A DNA stretch of 64,000 nt from Clytia hemisphaerica (taxonomy: Eukaryota > Cnidaria > Hydrozoa > Leptothecata > Clytiidae), in NCBI GenBank assembly GCA_902728285.1, contig CACVBU010000271.1, forward strand, positions 1,474,423 to 1,538,422. Direction: 5' to 3'. Below, piece by piece: positions 37,501-39,408 of this stretch (position 1 is the first letter of the stretch; each line of letters starts with the position of its first letter). Below the pieces are notes generated by a model. The model ran no database searches. It was not told the origin of the DNA and saw nothing but the letters and a program-made list of their open reading frames with translations. The position numbers and the translations under genes are program-made.

Positions 37501-38535
37501 TACTCAAGCTAAGAATGCCATTTTTAGAACATTTTCAATTATTAGTAAGGATCATGCCATTTTATGCTTGAGACGTATGTACTAAATGTTAAATCTAGTC
37601 TGAATTAGAATCCTAACTTATGAATGCTGTAAGAATATTTTAGGATGATTTCCCCAAAAAAGTTTAGAATATTCATGATGAAATGGATTTACACCATTCT
37701 TATAAAAAAAAAGCGTGTATTTGATTTATTTTAATGACTCGATAGATTTCTTCAAATTCGTACCCAGTCCTTTAGTTAGTTCCTTTCTTATGATTTTATT
37801 GGGGAAGTGTCCGGACACGTTTTTTTAGAACAAACTATATAAAAACATAAAGTTTCGATGGCCAAAATATTAAGATCAAGTTTAAAAACCCTTTTAAGGC
37901 TTCACTGACTCTAAAACACCCAATTTCTTAGAAAATTGCACAAAAAAAACACACATAGTGTCGAGTGGCTTAAAATTCAAAGAGTTTTTAACTCTAAGCC
38001 TCTTTTAAAACGAGGCTTATAAAGCTTTTGGATGATATCTTATAAAAAAAACGTGTATTTGAAAAGATGTGGCATGGGTCTTGGATTTCTTTTACACCCC
38101 TGTGTCACAGACCCACTGGGACCCCAGTCCCACTGGGAAATTTGGCAGAAATTTCGTCCCTAGTGGGAAAATACCCTATTGGGATATTGATTTTGATTTC
38201 ATCTACATTAGAAATTCAAAGTTTAAATTGCATTCCAAAACCATCCCCACTGGATTTTTTAACCTTGGAACAATCGAATTTCTATCCCACTGAGGAAAAC
38301 CGGGGCTGTGAGTCAGGAGTGTTGTTTTTATAATCAATCAGCATAAAACAAAACGAATGGTGTGTTTCAGACTAAAATAATCAAAACTGTGTTTGGTAGT
38401 TTCTTTAGGGCGAATGGATGAAAAATATAGATCATCGAATTTATATCTCTTTTTTTGTTTTCAGTAACATCAAGTGGAATATTTCAAGCGACATCTGGAG
38501 GAGGATGGGAACAAACTTTCTTTTTCTCAACGTGA
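1478..38535 (+). CDS. Rel/NF-kB-family transcription factor, 3' part, multi-exon
   Basis: Rel/NF-kB proteins are dimeric transcription factors held in the cytosol and moved to the nucleus on signalling. Exons: 1478-1513, 2377-2445, 2521-2682, 2846-2917, 3732-3791, 4498-4559, 6081-6219, 6486-6617, 6981-7124, 7766-7900, 8781-8915, 9456-9722, 13499-13795, 14444-14608, 36814-37053, 38465-38535. They join without a frame break into 728 residues and a TGA. Residues from LKKIRVKERN resemble the end of the Rel-homology N domain. SGDIVELK, ENLQLVFSY and SLTFKMPAF then VDVHLQLVE and LKYLPS line up with the IPT domain strands (GGDE-, DIEVYF-, VAIVF+TPPY- and FQYLP-like positions). No ankyrin repeats follow, so the C-terminus is of Rel rather than p100/p105 type. 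A bipartite basic motif (KR, ten residues, KRK) lies in exon 14444. The family call rests on fold-pattern similarity and is divergent; the exon chain itself is well supported by splice sites and phase. Confidence 0.7.
2377..2445 (+). CDS. Rel gene exon, end of RHD N domain
   Basis: Acceptor TTTTTAG and donor ACAG|GTACAA. Phase 1 in and out. The peptide begins DLKKIRVKERNFFVALFET, resembling the conserved N-L-G-I-x-x-V-K-K-x-x strand near the C-terminal end of the Rel-homology DNA-binding domain. Confidence 0.6.
2521..2682 (+). CDS. Rel gene exon, RHD N-domain end and linker
   Basis: Acceptor ATATTTTCAG, donor TATG|GTTAGT, phase 1 at both ends. The 54-residue peptide opens with NNDLRIYNAEVDVQVF, comparable with the DLNxVRLCFQ-like strand that closes the Rel N domain. 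A charged helix-like stretch (LMEKLNDFEKIGQW) then leads to the IPT domain. Confidence 0.65.
2846..2917 (+). CDS. Rel gene exon, start of IPT domain
   Basis: Acceptor GATTTAG, donor GAAA|GTATGC, phase 1 to 1. Encodes DIKLQSNDSSKRSGDIVELK, matching the order of the first IPT strands (xELKIxxx...GGDExxLLC) of Rel proteins. Confidence 0.65.
3732..3791 (+). CDS. Rel gene exon, IPT middle strand
   Basis: Acceptor CACTTTCAG, donor TTAC|GTAAGA, phase 1 to 1. Twenty residues containing ENLQLVFSYNQKEL, equivalent to the DIEVYF strand of the Rel dimerisation domain. Confidence 0.65.
4315..4412. repeat. AACGTT palindromic mini-element
   Basis: Ends CCCAGCTGGCACACAACG and CGTTGTGTGCCTCCTGGG; the interior is a string of AACGTT words arranged as a near-perfect palindrome. 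One of at least five copies in the window (also 19852, 35585, 46346, 51469). Too small to code; a MITE-like family. Confidence 0.75.
4498..4559 (+). CDS. Rel gene exon, IPT domain
   Basis: Acceptor TTTTTTGCAG, donor AAT|GTAAGT. Enters in phase 1 and leaves in phase 0, the only phase-0 boundary in the chain. Encodes RTLRSGEIIDDSTFKPDTKFN, the loop before the conserved VAIVF+TPPY strand of Rel IPT domains. Confidence 0.65.
5540..5816. repeat. TACACG family foldback element (variant)
   Basis: Termini TACACGTGTTTTTTTAAG and CTTAAAAAAAACGTGTA. The interior repeats the word GTTTCTTAA in place of the GTTCTTAA word used by the other copies (see 37107, 43236, 47839, 50079). Non-coding. Confidence 0.6.
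6081..6219 (+). CDS. Rel gene exon, end of IPT domain
   Basis: Acceptor TTCTTTTCAG, donor TTCAG|GTAAGC, phase 0 in and 1 out. Encodes SLTFKMPAFNN, then VDVHLQLVEFD, and ends LKLKYLPS. This is the clearest Rel signature here: F-K-x-P-x-F, then the V-x-L-Q-L strand, then the terminal F/L-x-Y-L-P. Confidence 0.75.
6486..6617 (+). CDS. Rel gene linker exon, repeat copy 1 of 3
   Basis: Acceptor TTCATCATAG, donor GTCT|GTAAGT, 132 bp, phase 1 to 1. The peptide is acidic and Ser/Thr-rich (VSEKQEGEESEDVPGTSTST). Near-identical exons lie at 7766 and 8781, with homologous flanking intron sequence, showing tandem duplication of a genomic unit starting near 6418. This copy is 3 bp shorter at the donor end. 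Confidence 0.75.
6981..7124 (+). CDS. Rel gene linker exon with GC donor
   Basis: Acceptor TTTTTCAG; the donor reads AAAG|GCAAGT, a GC-AG intron with an otherwise perfect consensus. 144 bp, phase 1 to 1, encoding an acidic, Asn-rich stretch (KANDEDDNTFVLREMVNQ). A decayed relic of this exon (CAACTCAATCTAAAGGCATG) lies near 8089-8108 in the second duplicated unit. No domain recognised. Confidence 0.6.
7171..7510. repeat. Half copy of the GTAGGGG foldback element
   Basis: From about 7171 (GGTCGCTTGATTTC) to about 7510 the sequence matches one arm of the complete inverted-repeat element at 12331-13020, including AAGCACTTGTTATAC, AAGCTAAGGGGTAGGGG and the TTCGGACA words. It lies in the intron after exon 6981. 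Confidence 0.6.
7766..7900 (+). CDS. Rel gene linker exon, repeat copy 2 of 3
   Basis: 135 bp, acceptor TTCATCATAG, donor AGTA|GTAAGT, phase 1 to 1. Differs from copy 1 by a few codons (APSTVSEKQEGEE). Open throughout, so it can be spliced in or skipped without changing the frame. Confidence 0.75.
8273..8345. repeat. GGGCGTTTA short-motif repeat
   Basis: AATAAACGCCCCGGGCGTTTATT is palindromic and is followed by further GGGGCGTTTAAAAGAG repeats. A small member of the G-run short-motif class, inside the intron before linker exon copy 3. Confidence 0.45.
8781..8915 (+). CDS. Rel gene linker exon, repeat copy 3 of 3
   Basis: 135 bp, acceptor TTCATCATAG, donor TGTA|GTAAGT, phase 1 to 1. Begins APSTVSEKQEVKESED. 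The first 100 bp of the following intron also match those after copies 1 and 2, so the duplication is genomic and recent. Confidence 0.75.
9456..9722 (+). CDS. Rel gene exon, coiled-coil-like region
   Basis: Acceptor TTTTTTTTCACTAG, donor CAAG|GTACTC, phase 1 to 1, 267 bp. Encodes a Lys/Leu-rich helix (ELLAVFQKLYDRNEKLDKKL) with heptad-like hydrophobic spacing, then a polar tail. No known domain recognised. It is followed by the intron that received the retrotransposon. Confidence 0.65.
9978..9993. repeat. Target-site duplication, left, of LINE
   Basis: AGTGGCCGCCTATAGT here is repeated exactly at 12032-12047, bracketing the retrotransposon. Sixteen base pairs (the first A is ambiguous with the poly(A) tail). 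Confidence 0.85.
9994..12031 (+). mobile_element. 5'-truncated non-LTR retrotransposon (LINE)
   Basis: A 2038-bp insertion between exact 16-bp target duplications, ending in an A-rich tail (12017-12031) after AATATAAATA. The 5' end is cut inside the reverse transcriptase, as is usual for incomplete target-primed reverse transcription. The remaining reading frame is open from the first bases to 11893. It lies in the sense orientation in the Rel gene intron 9723-13498. Intact frame and identical duplications point to a recent event. Confidence 0.9.
9995..11893 (+). CDS. LINE reverse transcriptase with C-terminal nuclease-like domain, 5'-truncated
   Basis: Polymerises cDNA at a nicked chromosomal target. 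Visible RT motifs: A, VDASNAFNTL (about residues 39-48); B, GTTQGDPMAMPAYAL (about 90-104); C, AFADDLAGGG (about 127-136); D, LGYHPKASKS. Around residue 405 there is a C-x-C...EHVLSC...RHNELRD zinc-knuckle-like cluster. It is followed by GARADISAMGFW and RAFFDVRVFN, a pattern compatible with a PD-(D/E)xK restriction-like nuclease as in R2-type LINEs, although R replaces the usual K. The N-terminus and early palm are missing through 5' truncation, so the ATG at 9995 is accidental rather than a native start. Family is non-LTR with confidence; clade not assigned. Confidence 0.85.
   Translation: MKAAGSLQVCAGQQAGSEAAVHAMNEIFSEEDNDAILLVDASNAFNTLKRDAFLHNIKFLCPAISTYILNCYSKNSRLFVTGGSELSSSEGTTQGDPMAMPAYALGLVPLLDLLKEDPQSRNVKEAAFADDLAGGGKLANLLKWWSEINRLGPYLGYHPKASKSWLIVKENKYLEALELFEGTNINITANGRKYLGGTLGTEHFKSDYLKSKVSDWVKEIIDLSDIAKSQPQCAYSAFVGGFIHKFTYHIRVLDDISDLLKPLDDAIDQHLIPALTEGHHCNQMERKLLSLPVKSGGLGIPILSEISDIEHSNSRRVSHQLKTDIVNQQKELNCNPLNATTKYKVTREKEARQKTLLQDIRSQMNQDELRANDLAQAQGASNWLTALPLKNENFVLSKREFFDAIIVRYRWQLKHLPTHCACGKVYTVEHVLSCAKGGFVYQRHNELRDTIAKLISDVKKDVTIEPQLEPLTGEDLPTGTITEPGARADISAMGFWTRGQRAFFDVRVFNAYAQRYSRKSLKSAFEANEREKKTHYNHRIINVEQGSFTPLIFTTNGGTAREASNFIKSLAILISDKRDELFNQTLNWIRTKLAFALIRSTVLCLRGSRVLKKQKTENLDDIIITEATAYIN
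12032..12047. repeat. Target-site duplication, right, of LINE
   Basis: Exact copy of the left duplication at 9978-9993, directly after the poly(A) run. Confidence 0.85.
12331..13020. repeat. 690-bp foldback element, TAGTAGGGGG termini
   Basis: The two halves are long inverted copies: TAGTAGGGGGAAATTTG at the left and CAAATTTCCCCCTACTA at the right, with AAGCACTTGTTATACATT, AAGCTAAGGGGTAGGGGAA, TTCGGACA, ACGGTCTCAG and the aphidicolin-length arm words all mirrored. The sequence TAA flanks both ends, compatible with a 3-bp PIF/Harbinger-type duplication, though three bases prove little. A half copy is at 7171-7510. Confidence 0.8.
13499..13795 (+). CDS. Rel gene exon, Ser/Pro/Gln-rich region
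   Basis: Acceptor AATTTTCAG, donor CAAG|GTTAGT, phase 1 to 1, 297 bp. Low-complexity Ser/Asn/Gln/Pro-rich composition (for example VINSSSPSLNHKNDPSKSPQ) is typical of transactivation regions. That role is inferred from composition only. Confidence 0.65.
13945..14292. repeat. Inverted-repeat element with TTCGCGAAATTAAATAC words
   Basis: TACCTTATTGGTACATAT at the left is mirrored by ATATACCAATAAGGTA at the right. The interior holds several copies of CGCGAAATTAAATACGCG-like words. Related fragments lie at 24705-24782 and 26380-26420. It sits in the intron before exon 14444. Confidence 0.7.
14444..14608 (+). CDS. Rel gene exon with bipartite basic motif
   Basis: Acceptor CTCTTTTTTCTAG, donor CTGG|GTTAGT, phase 1 to 1. 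Begins AIKRHSQEEGGPEIKRKN: two basic residues, ten residues, then three basic, the classical bipartite nuclear-localisation pattern. Its 3' intron runs about 22 kb to 36813. Confidence 0.65.
14752..14823 (+). ncRNA. tRNA-derived sequence (SINE head or tRNA pseudogene)
   Basis: TAGCTCAATGGTAGAGCA matches a Pol III A box and D arm. A degraded B box (AGTCCGAGTCT) follows 40 bases later, and the ends GGACCCG and CGGATCC pair with one mismatch. The anticodon arm does not fold properly and the B box departs from GGTTCGANTCC, so this is not a working tRNA gene. More sequence resembling a SINE body follows (to about 14900). Confidence 0.55.
14925..15010. repeat. Fragment of CACTGACC foldback family
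   Basis: GACCTTCATATACCCTGG through TTTGATTGGAGTTTTTTG matches one arm of the elements at 16728 and 23806; the other arm is absent. Confidence 0.55.
15202..15404. repeat. Tandem duplication, period 111 bp
   Basis: AGTCCAAATGCTAGG starts at 15202 and again at 15313. The following about 80 bp (ACCATGTTCAGTTCGG, TTACAAATTGCTAGTG and so on) are nearly identical in both copies. Confidence 0.75.
16222..16500. repeat. ATAAGAAT foldback family copy
   Basis: Words ACTTTATAAGAATGTCC, GATGAAAATGGCCAAAA, AATATCACCATCAT and GAATGCTGTAAGAAT are shared with 37397-37719, and several also with 26455-26765. The ends are CGCTTTTTTACAAGAAT and a degenerate GTGTGTAG. Related in style to the TACACG family. Confidence 0.6.
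16728..16913. mobile_element. CACTGACC MITE with 8-bp target duplication
   Basis: Termini CACTGACCTTTATATACC and TATATAAAGGTCAGTG. AAAAGAAT occurs immediately outside both ends (16720-16727 and 16914-16921), an exact 8-bp duplication as made by hAT-type transposases. Second copy at 23806-24057. Confidence 0.8.
18084..18436. repeat. Inverted-repeat element with AGGGGNNACCTA motif
   Basis: TTTGCCAATGTCGGCAT at the left is mirrored by ATGCCGACATGGGCAAA at the right. Inside, AGGGGCCACCTA, AGGGGGGACCTA, AGGGACCACCTA and AGGGGGCACCTA variants recur at irregular spacing. Non-coding; one of the short-motif class. Confidence 0.65.
18561..19504. repeat. TGGACCTACC foldback element, copy 1
   Basis: Left end TGGACCTACCCCGGTGGAGG, right end GGTAGGTTCA. 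A GTTCGTTCGTTC microsatellite follows the left end. The body contains direct repeats with GCCGGAAATCGCCG and GAAAATGCCGGAAAT words. A second copy at 21193-22523 and an end fragment near 17972 share the same start. Confidence 0.7.
19852..19950. repeat. AACGTT palindromic mini-element
   Basis: CCCAGCTGTCACACAACG to GTGCCAGCTGGG with the same AACGTT palindrome as 4315-4412. Confidence 0.75.
20619..20980. repeat. Inverted-repeat element, GAGCTAATCGCAC ends
   Basis: GAGCTAATCGCACGATGG is mirrored by CCATTGTGCGATTAGCTC. The interior has GAGCAATTAATCGTTAAT twice. A neighbouring hairpin at about 20983-21129 has its own ends (TAATCACATAATAACTCG and ACTCGTTATCATGTGATTA). Confidence 0.6.
21193..22523. 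repeat. TGGACCTACC foldback element, copy 2
   Basis: Starts TGGACCTACCTTGGAGG, ends GGTAGGTCCA. Longer than copy 1 because the CCGG-containing body unit (about 300 bp, with ATGCCGGAAATATGCCGG) is present in more repeats, suggesting unit-number variation. Confidence 0.7.
22681..22963. repeat. TGGGCTNTTCC element, GGATATCCAGGGG motif
   Basis: Left end TGGGCTTTTCCAGAAA; right end TTTCTGGAAAAGCC. Internal TGTTGAGGATATC is also mirrored. Between them GGATATCCAGGGG (reverse complement CCCCTGGATATCC) recurs about five times. Same termini as 36478-36732 and 59324-59633. Confidence 0.75.
23281..23460. repeat. Degenerate TACACG-family fragment
   Basis: TTAAGAACATTTTAAGAACA, GGACTCTAGAGCACCCA and GTTAAGAACATTCCAAGGCTT match the TACACG family, but the ends are lost. 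A comparable decayed piece lies at about 27362-27595. Confidence 0.45.
23550..23592. repeat. 11-bp tandem repeat, four copies
   Basis: GTCCTAAGCAT is repeated head to tail four times (the last copy degenerate). Confidence 0.85.
23806..24057. mobile_element. CACTGACC MITE, second copy
   Basis: CACTGACCTTTACATACCCT is mirrored by AGGGTATATGAAGGTCAGTG; both arms carry the AAAGTGGTAC and CCATTAGGGTACCACTTT words. The flanks do not show a clean duplication. Confidence 0.75.
24230..24570. repeat. Tandem repeat, period about 143-146 bp
   Basis: GTAACAAAAATTC begins at about 24231, 24374 and 24520. Two full units carry CAACCCTTTCTCAACATTCG and AGTATGTAACAAGCAGGAT; the third is partial. Confidence 0.8.
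24863..26138. repeat. 1.3-kb element, GGCCCCCAAAACGGAG motif
   Basis: TACAGTATATGGCCCCCAAA is mirrored by TTTGGGGGCCACATACTGTA. The CCCCCAAAACGGAG word, or its reverse complement, occurs at both ends and internally near 24893, 25760 and 25929. The AT-rich filler between has no long ORF. A second possible end (GGGGTATACTGTA) near 25800 suggests a compound structure. Confidence 0.7.
26455..26765. repeat. ATAAGAAT family copy, degenerate
   Basis: AATATCACCATCATGGAATT, GAATGCTATTTTCAGAG and AAGAATATCCATGATAAAATG match 16222-16500 and 37397-37719. Confidence 0.5.
27889..27956. repeat. AACGTT mini-element, diverged
   Basis: CAACGTTGAAATGTACAC to AAACGTTATGTGCCAGCT resembles the AACGTT family, but the left CCCAGCTGG end is missing. 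Confidence 0.4.
28255..29305. repeat. GGTGGGA-motif element split by other elements
   Basis: ATAGTGTGCACCCCC at the left matches the reverse complement of the right end (CCCCCTTGCACACTAT). Copies of AGGTGGGA cluster near both ends (28320-28400 and 29235-29285). The middle contains another inverted repeat (CTTATCACACTTATATAACT near 28571 and its mirror near 28955-28980), which in turn holds 28590-28814. Confidence 0.6.
28590..28814. repeat. 225-bp element, TAATAGCCGGGGG ends
   Basis: CTACTCTCGGGTACCTAATA is mirrored by TATTAGGTACCCGAGAGTAG; the C-run word AACCCCCCNGCTTATT recurs inside. Nested in the larger structure at 28255-29305. Confidence 0.75.
29370..29535. repeat. Dispersed repeat shared with the Rel 3' UTR
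   Basis: ACATAAGTGTTCCCGTTTCA and CAATGTGAAAAAGCTTGT then GATGAGTAAGCAAACG are the reverse complement of parts of 38770-38975. The second half also occurs at 7540-7620. Confidence 0.6.
30171..30300. repeat. 130-bp inverted-repeat element, CCATATAGTACGTAC ends
   Basis: TCCATATAGTACGTACG is mirrored by CGTACGTACTATATGGA. Inside are the G-run words AAGGGGGGGAGAGG and AAGGGGGGAAGGGG, and the words GCGTACATC and GCGTACAAG. Confidence 0.7.
30308..31148. repeat. 841-bp element with GGAAACGAGA minisatellite
   Basis: TTACTAAAACGTGAAAC is mirrored by GTTTCACGTTTTAGTAA. Next to each end lies an irregular array of GGAAACGAG/CTCGTTTCC units of 10-12 bp: about five at the left and about thirteen at the right (30998-31130). 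Two short ORFs reading through the right array (Arg/Glu- or Ser/Phe/Pro-rich) are repeat artefacts. Confidence 0.75.
31511..31873. repeat. Inverted-repeat element with GGGTCGGTCG motif
   Basis: CAATTTAATTTGTTGTTCTA is mirrored by TAGAACAACAAATTGAATTG. GGGTCGGTCG stands next to both ends. Confidence 0.65.
32762..32930. repeat. 169-bp inverted-repeat element, TTTATACTGAGA ends
   Basis: AGTCCTATTTATACTGAGA is mirrored by CTCAGTATAAATGGAACT; GTCTGAGACGAG is also repeated in both arms. Confidence 0.7.
33510..34082. mobile_element. Third-level element with 9-bp target duplication
   Basis: GGAGAGAGTTATATCGGATC at the left is mirrored by GATCCGATGTAACTCTTTCC at the right, with CGCCCAAAGTTACCTTCAT also mirrored. 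GCTTAGTCA flanks both ends exactly (33501-33509, 34083-34091). Holds a long T run (33549-33570) and a tRNA-like segment (33832-33903). A 9-bp duplication is usual for MULE-type elements, which is suggestive only. Confidence 0.8.
33832..33903 (+). ncRNA. tRNA-like segment (SINE head)
   Basis: TGGCTTAAGGGATAGAGCGC fits a Pol III A box with D arm, and GGTTCGAATCC is a perfect B box. The spacing is right for a tRNA; the middle CTTCCGAATC resembles the anticodon loop of an arginine tRNA, but the anticodon stem and acceptor stem pair poorly. Probably a SINE head captured in the nested element. Confidence 0.55.
34835..34889 (-). ncRNA. Decayed hammerhead ribozyme motif of Penelope type
   Basis: On the minus strand the 55 nt fold as a type-I hammerhead. 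Stem I is GCUAGAAAU pairing with AUUUCUAGC, stem II is GGCC/GGCC around CU, then GAAA, and stem III is the minimal AC-AU-GU followed by U at the cleavage position. The CUGANGA core is UUGAAAA, two departures, so activity is unlikely. It stands 3' of the GIY-YIG remnant on the same strand, where Penelope-like elements are known to carry such ribozymes. Confidence 0.55.
34985..35330 (-). pseudogene. Penelope-like GIY-YIG remnant
   Basis: The minus strand reads NCKKYVIDRLEGNAIILGKT then EKPFNVRLNNHR and later KHFNKKD. This resembles the GIY-YIG nuclease C-terminus of retroelements (C-x-x-x-YV...GKT...F..R...H+ and ...HF...). The frame then breaks, with stops before ILSRENFGSTTKNL. The reverse transcriptase part is absent. 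An unresolved base (N) occurs just outside at about 35367. Confidence 0.45.
35585..35662. repeat. AACGTT palindromic mini-element
   Basis: CCCAGCTGGCCGTTTCAACG to AACGTTGTGTGCCAGCTGGG; family as at 4315. Confidence 0.75.
35735..35900. repeat. CTAAGGGTC short-motif repeat
   Basis: CTCTCTAAGGGTC occurs three times in about 90 bp, followed by C-run sequence. The motif resembles that of 42245-42580, but no inverted ends could be placed. Confidence 0.4.
36290..36778. repeat. Outer foldback around the CCCCTGGACA element
   Basis: Left GGGGACATGAGAAGATTTTT then CGCATTGGTGCAATG is mirrored at the right by CATTGCACCAACGCG then AAAAGTTCTCGTGTCCCT. The element 36478-36732 sits next to the right arm. 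It lies in the last large Rel intron, about 35 bp before exon 36814. Confidence 0.65.
36478..36732. mobile_element. TGGGCTNTTCC element, CCCCTGGACA motif
   Basis: Forty-two perfect bases of terminal inverted repeat, beginning TGGGCTCTTCCAGAAAAA. Inside, CCCCTGGACA occurs about seven times at 15-35 bp spacing. TTGCAY flanks both ends (one mismatch). Overlapping ORFs here with Pro/Leu/Asp or Cys/Pro/Gly repeats are artefacts of the motif. Confidence 0.8.
36814..37053 (+). CDS. Rel gene penultimate exon
   Basis: Acceptor TTCTTCTTTTTTAG, donor GCCC|GTAGGT, 240 bp, phase 1 to 1. Encodes a hydrophobic start (TQLRFFFPSDGFFYGY), a Cys/His pair region (CHKAENFCSWNH) and an acidic end. In phase with both 14444-14608 and 38465-38535. 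No domain recognised; whether it belongs to the Rel gene or to a separate downstream gene rests on phase continuity across a 22-kb intron. Confidence 0.55.
37107..37326. repeat. TACACG foldback element, uninterrupted copy
   Basis: TACACGTTTTTTTATAAG to TTATAAAAAGCGTGTA. The words GATGTTCTTAACTTTTTG-like, AATGTTCTTA and CCTAAGAAA recur in this family. It supplies the empty site for the nested insertion at 33366. Confidence 0.75.
37397..37719. repeat. ATAAGAAT foldback family copy
   Basis: TACACGCTTTTTTTTATAAG to TTATAAAAAAAAAGCGTGTA; the interior matches 16222-16500 (GAATGTCCATGATGAAAATG, AATATCACCATCATG). Confidence 0.75.
37815..38057. repeat. TACACG foldback family copy
   Basis: ACACGTTTTTTTAGAAC to ATAAAAAAAACGTGTA with family words (CTATATAAAAACATAAAG, CTTAGAAAATTGCAC). 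Confidence 0.65.
38094..38325. repeat. CCCACTGGG-motif inverted-repeat element
   Basis: ACACCCCTGTGTCACAG is mirrored by CTGTGAGTCAGGAGTGT. CCCACTGGGA and CCCCACTGGA words recur inside. Second copy at 50689-50982 and a 67-bp hairpin version at 41036-41102. Confidence 0.65.
38465..38535 (+). CDS. Rel gene last exon with stop
   Basis: Acceptor TTTGTTTTCAG; 71 bp, phase 1 in. Encodes LTSSGIFQATSGGGWEQTFF and ends at TGA (38533-38535). Confidence 0.55.
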
Positions 38536-38973
38536 TTATAAGTGATTACCTGCAACTTACTGACCAAAGGGCCGAAGACGGGGGCCATGCCGAAAGGAAA
38601 AAAGGCCGATTAATTTGAGTGACTTATATAACGTACATAACATGCACAAACACACGAAAATTATTAACGGATGTACCAGAAATGATTTACCCTCTTCACC
38701 ATGAAAATACTCCAGTTCTCTGGAAGTTTTTAAAGAATTAAATCTTTTTAAATCGAAAGGAGGAAATGTTAATTTAAAGGTTTTGTTTTTAAATGAGAGT
38801 GGTATCGTTTGCTTACTCATCAATTTTAAGTCACGACCTTTTACACATTGGATTGACACAGTTGTGGAGCAAGATTAGTCAGAAGGATAAAAAATTTTTT
38901 TTTGCCTATATCAGCATAATATGACTATATGCAGAAACGGGATATGAAACGGGAACACTTATGTAAAAATAAA
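38536..38973 (+). other. Rel gene 3' UTR with poly(A) signal
   Basis: AATAAA at 38968-38973 follows the stop by about 430 bp. The stretch from about 38770 to 38975 is homologous, in reverse orientation, to 29370-29535, and part of it to 7540-7620. The 3' UTR therefore includes a dispersed repeat, apparently including the sequence around the poly(A) signal. Confidence 0.5.
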
Positions 38974-39003
38974 ACCTTTTAATTTTGATATGTCATTTTT
39001 ATT
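38974..39003. terminator. Convergent poly(A) region of two genes
   Basis: The + strand AATAAA at 38968-38973 (Rel) and the - strand AATAAA at 38998-39003 (transporter) stand 24 bp apart. Cleavage normally occurs 10-30 nt downstream, so the two mature 3' ends should overlap or nearly touch. Confidence 0.5.
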
Positions 39004-39308
39004 AAAATTCGGACCATTAGATCCAATTTAGTTATAAATATCTCCATGAAGTTTCAAAGAAATATGCACTGCACTTGCAATTGTACATAGTTTTTATAAA
39101 TATTGTTAAAGTATTGAAAAGACCTATAATCTATCATTCAAGCATTCCTATAGTATCTGGTGTTTTATCAACATAAACTTAATTAATCCGTCGTATAAAG
39201 AGGCAACTCTCTGATAACATTTTGATTCTTCAAAACAAAGAAAATTATAAAAAATATTTACAGGTTTGAATTTTACAAAAAAGATAATTTGTAGAGGGGT
39301 AATATCAT

Positions 39309-39408
39309 TCCACCACTCGTCCATTCGTTCATTCATTTGTTCATTCATTCATCTATTCAGTCATTCGTTCATTTCATTCATTCATTCATTCATTCATTCA
39401 TTCATTCT
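39309..39408. repeat. ATTC/GAAT microsatellite
   Basis: A (ATTC)n tract with some interruptions, pure from about 39375 to 39408. On the transporter strand it reads (GAAT)n and supplies the TGA stop codon. Confidence 0.9.
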
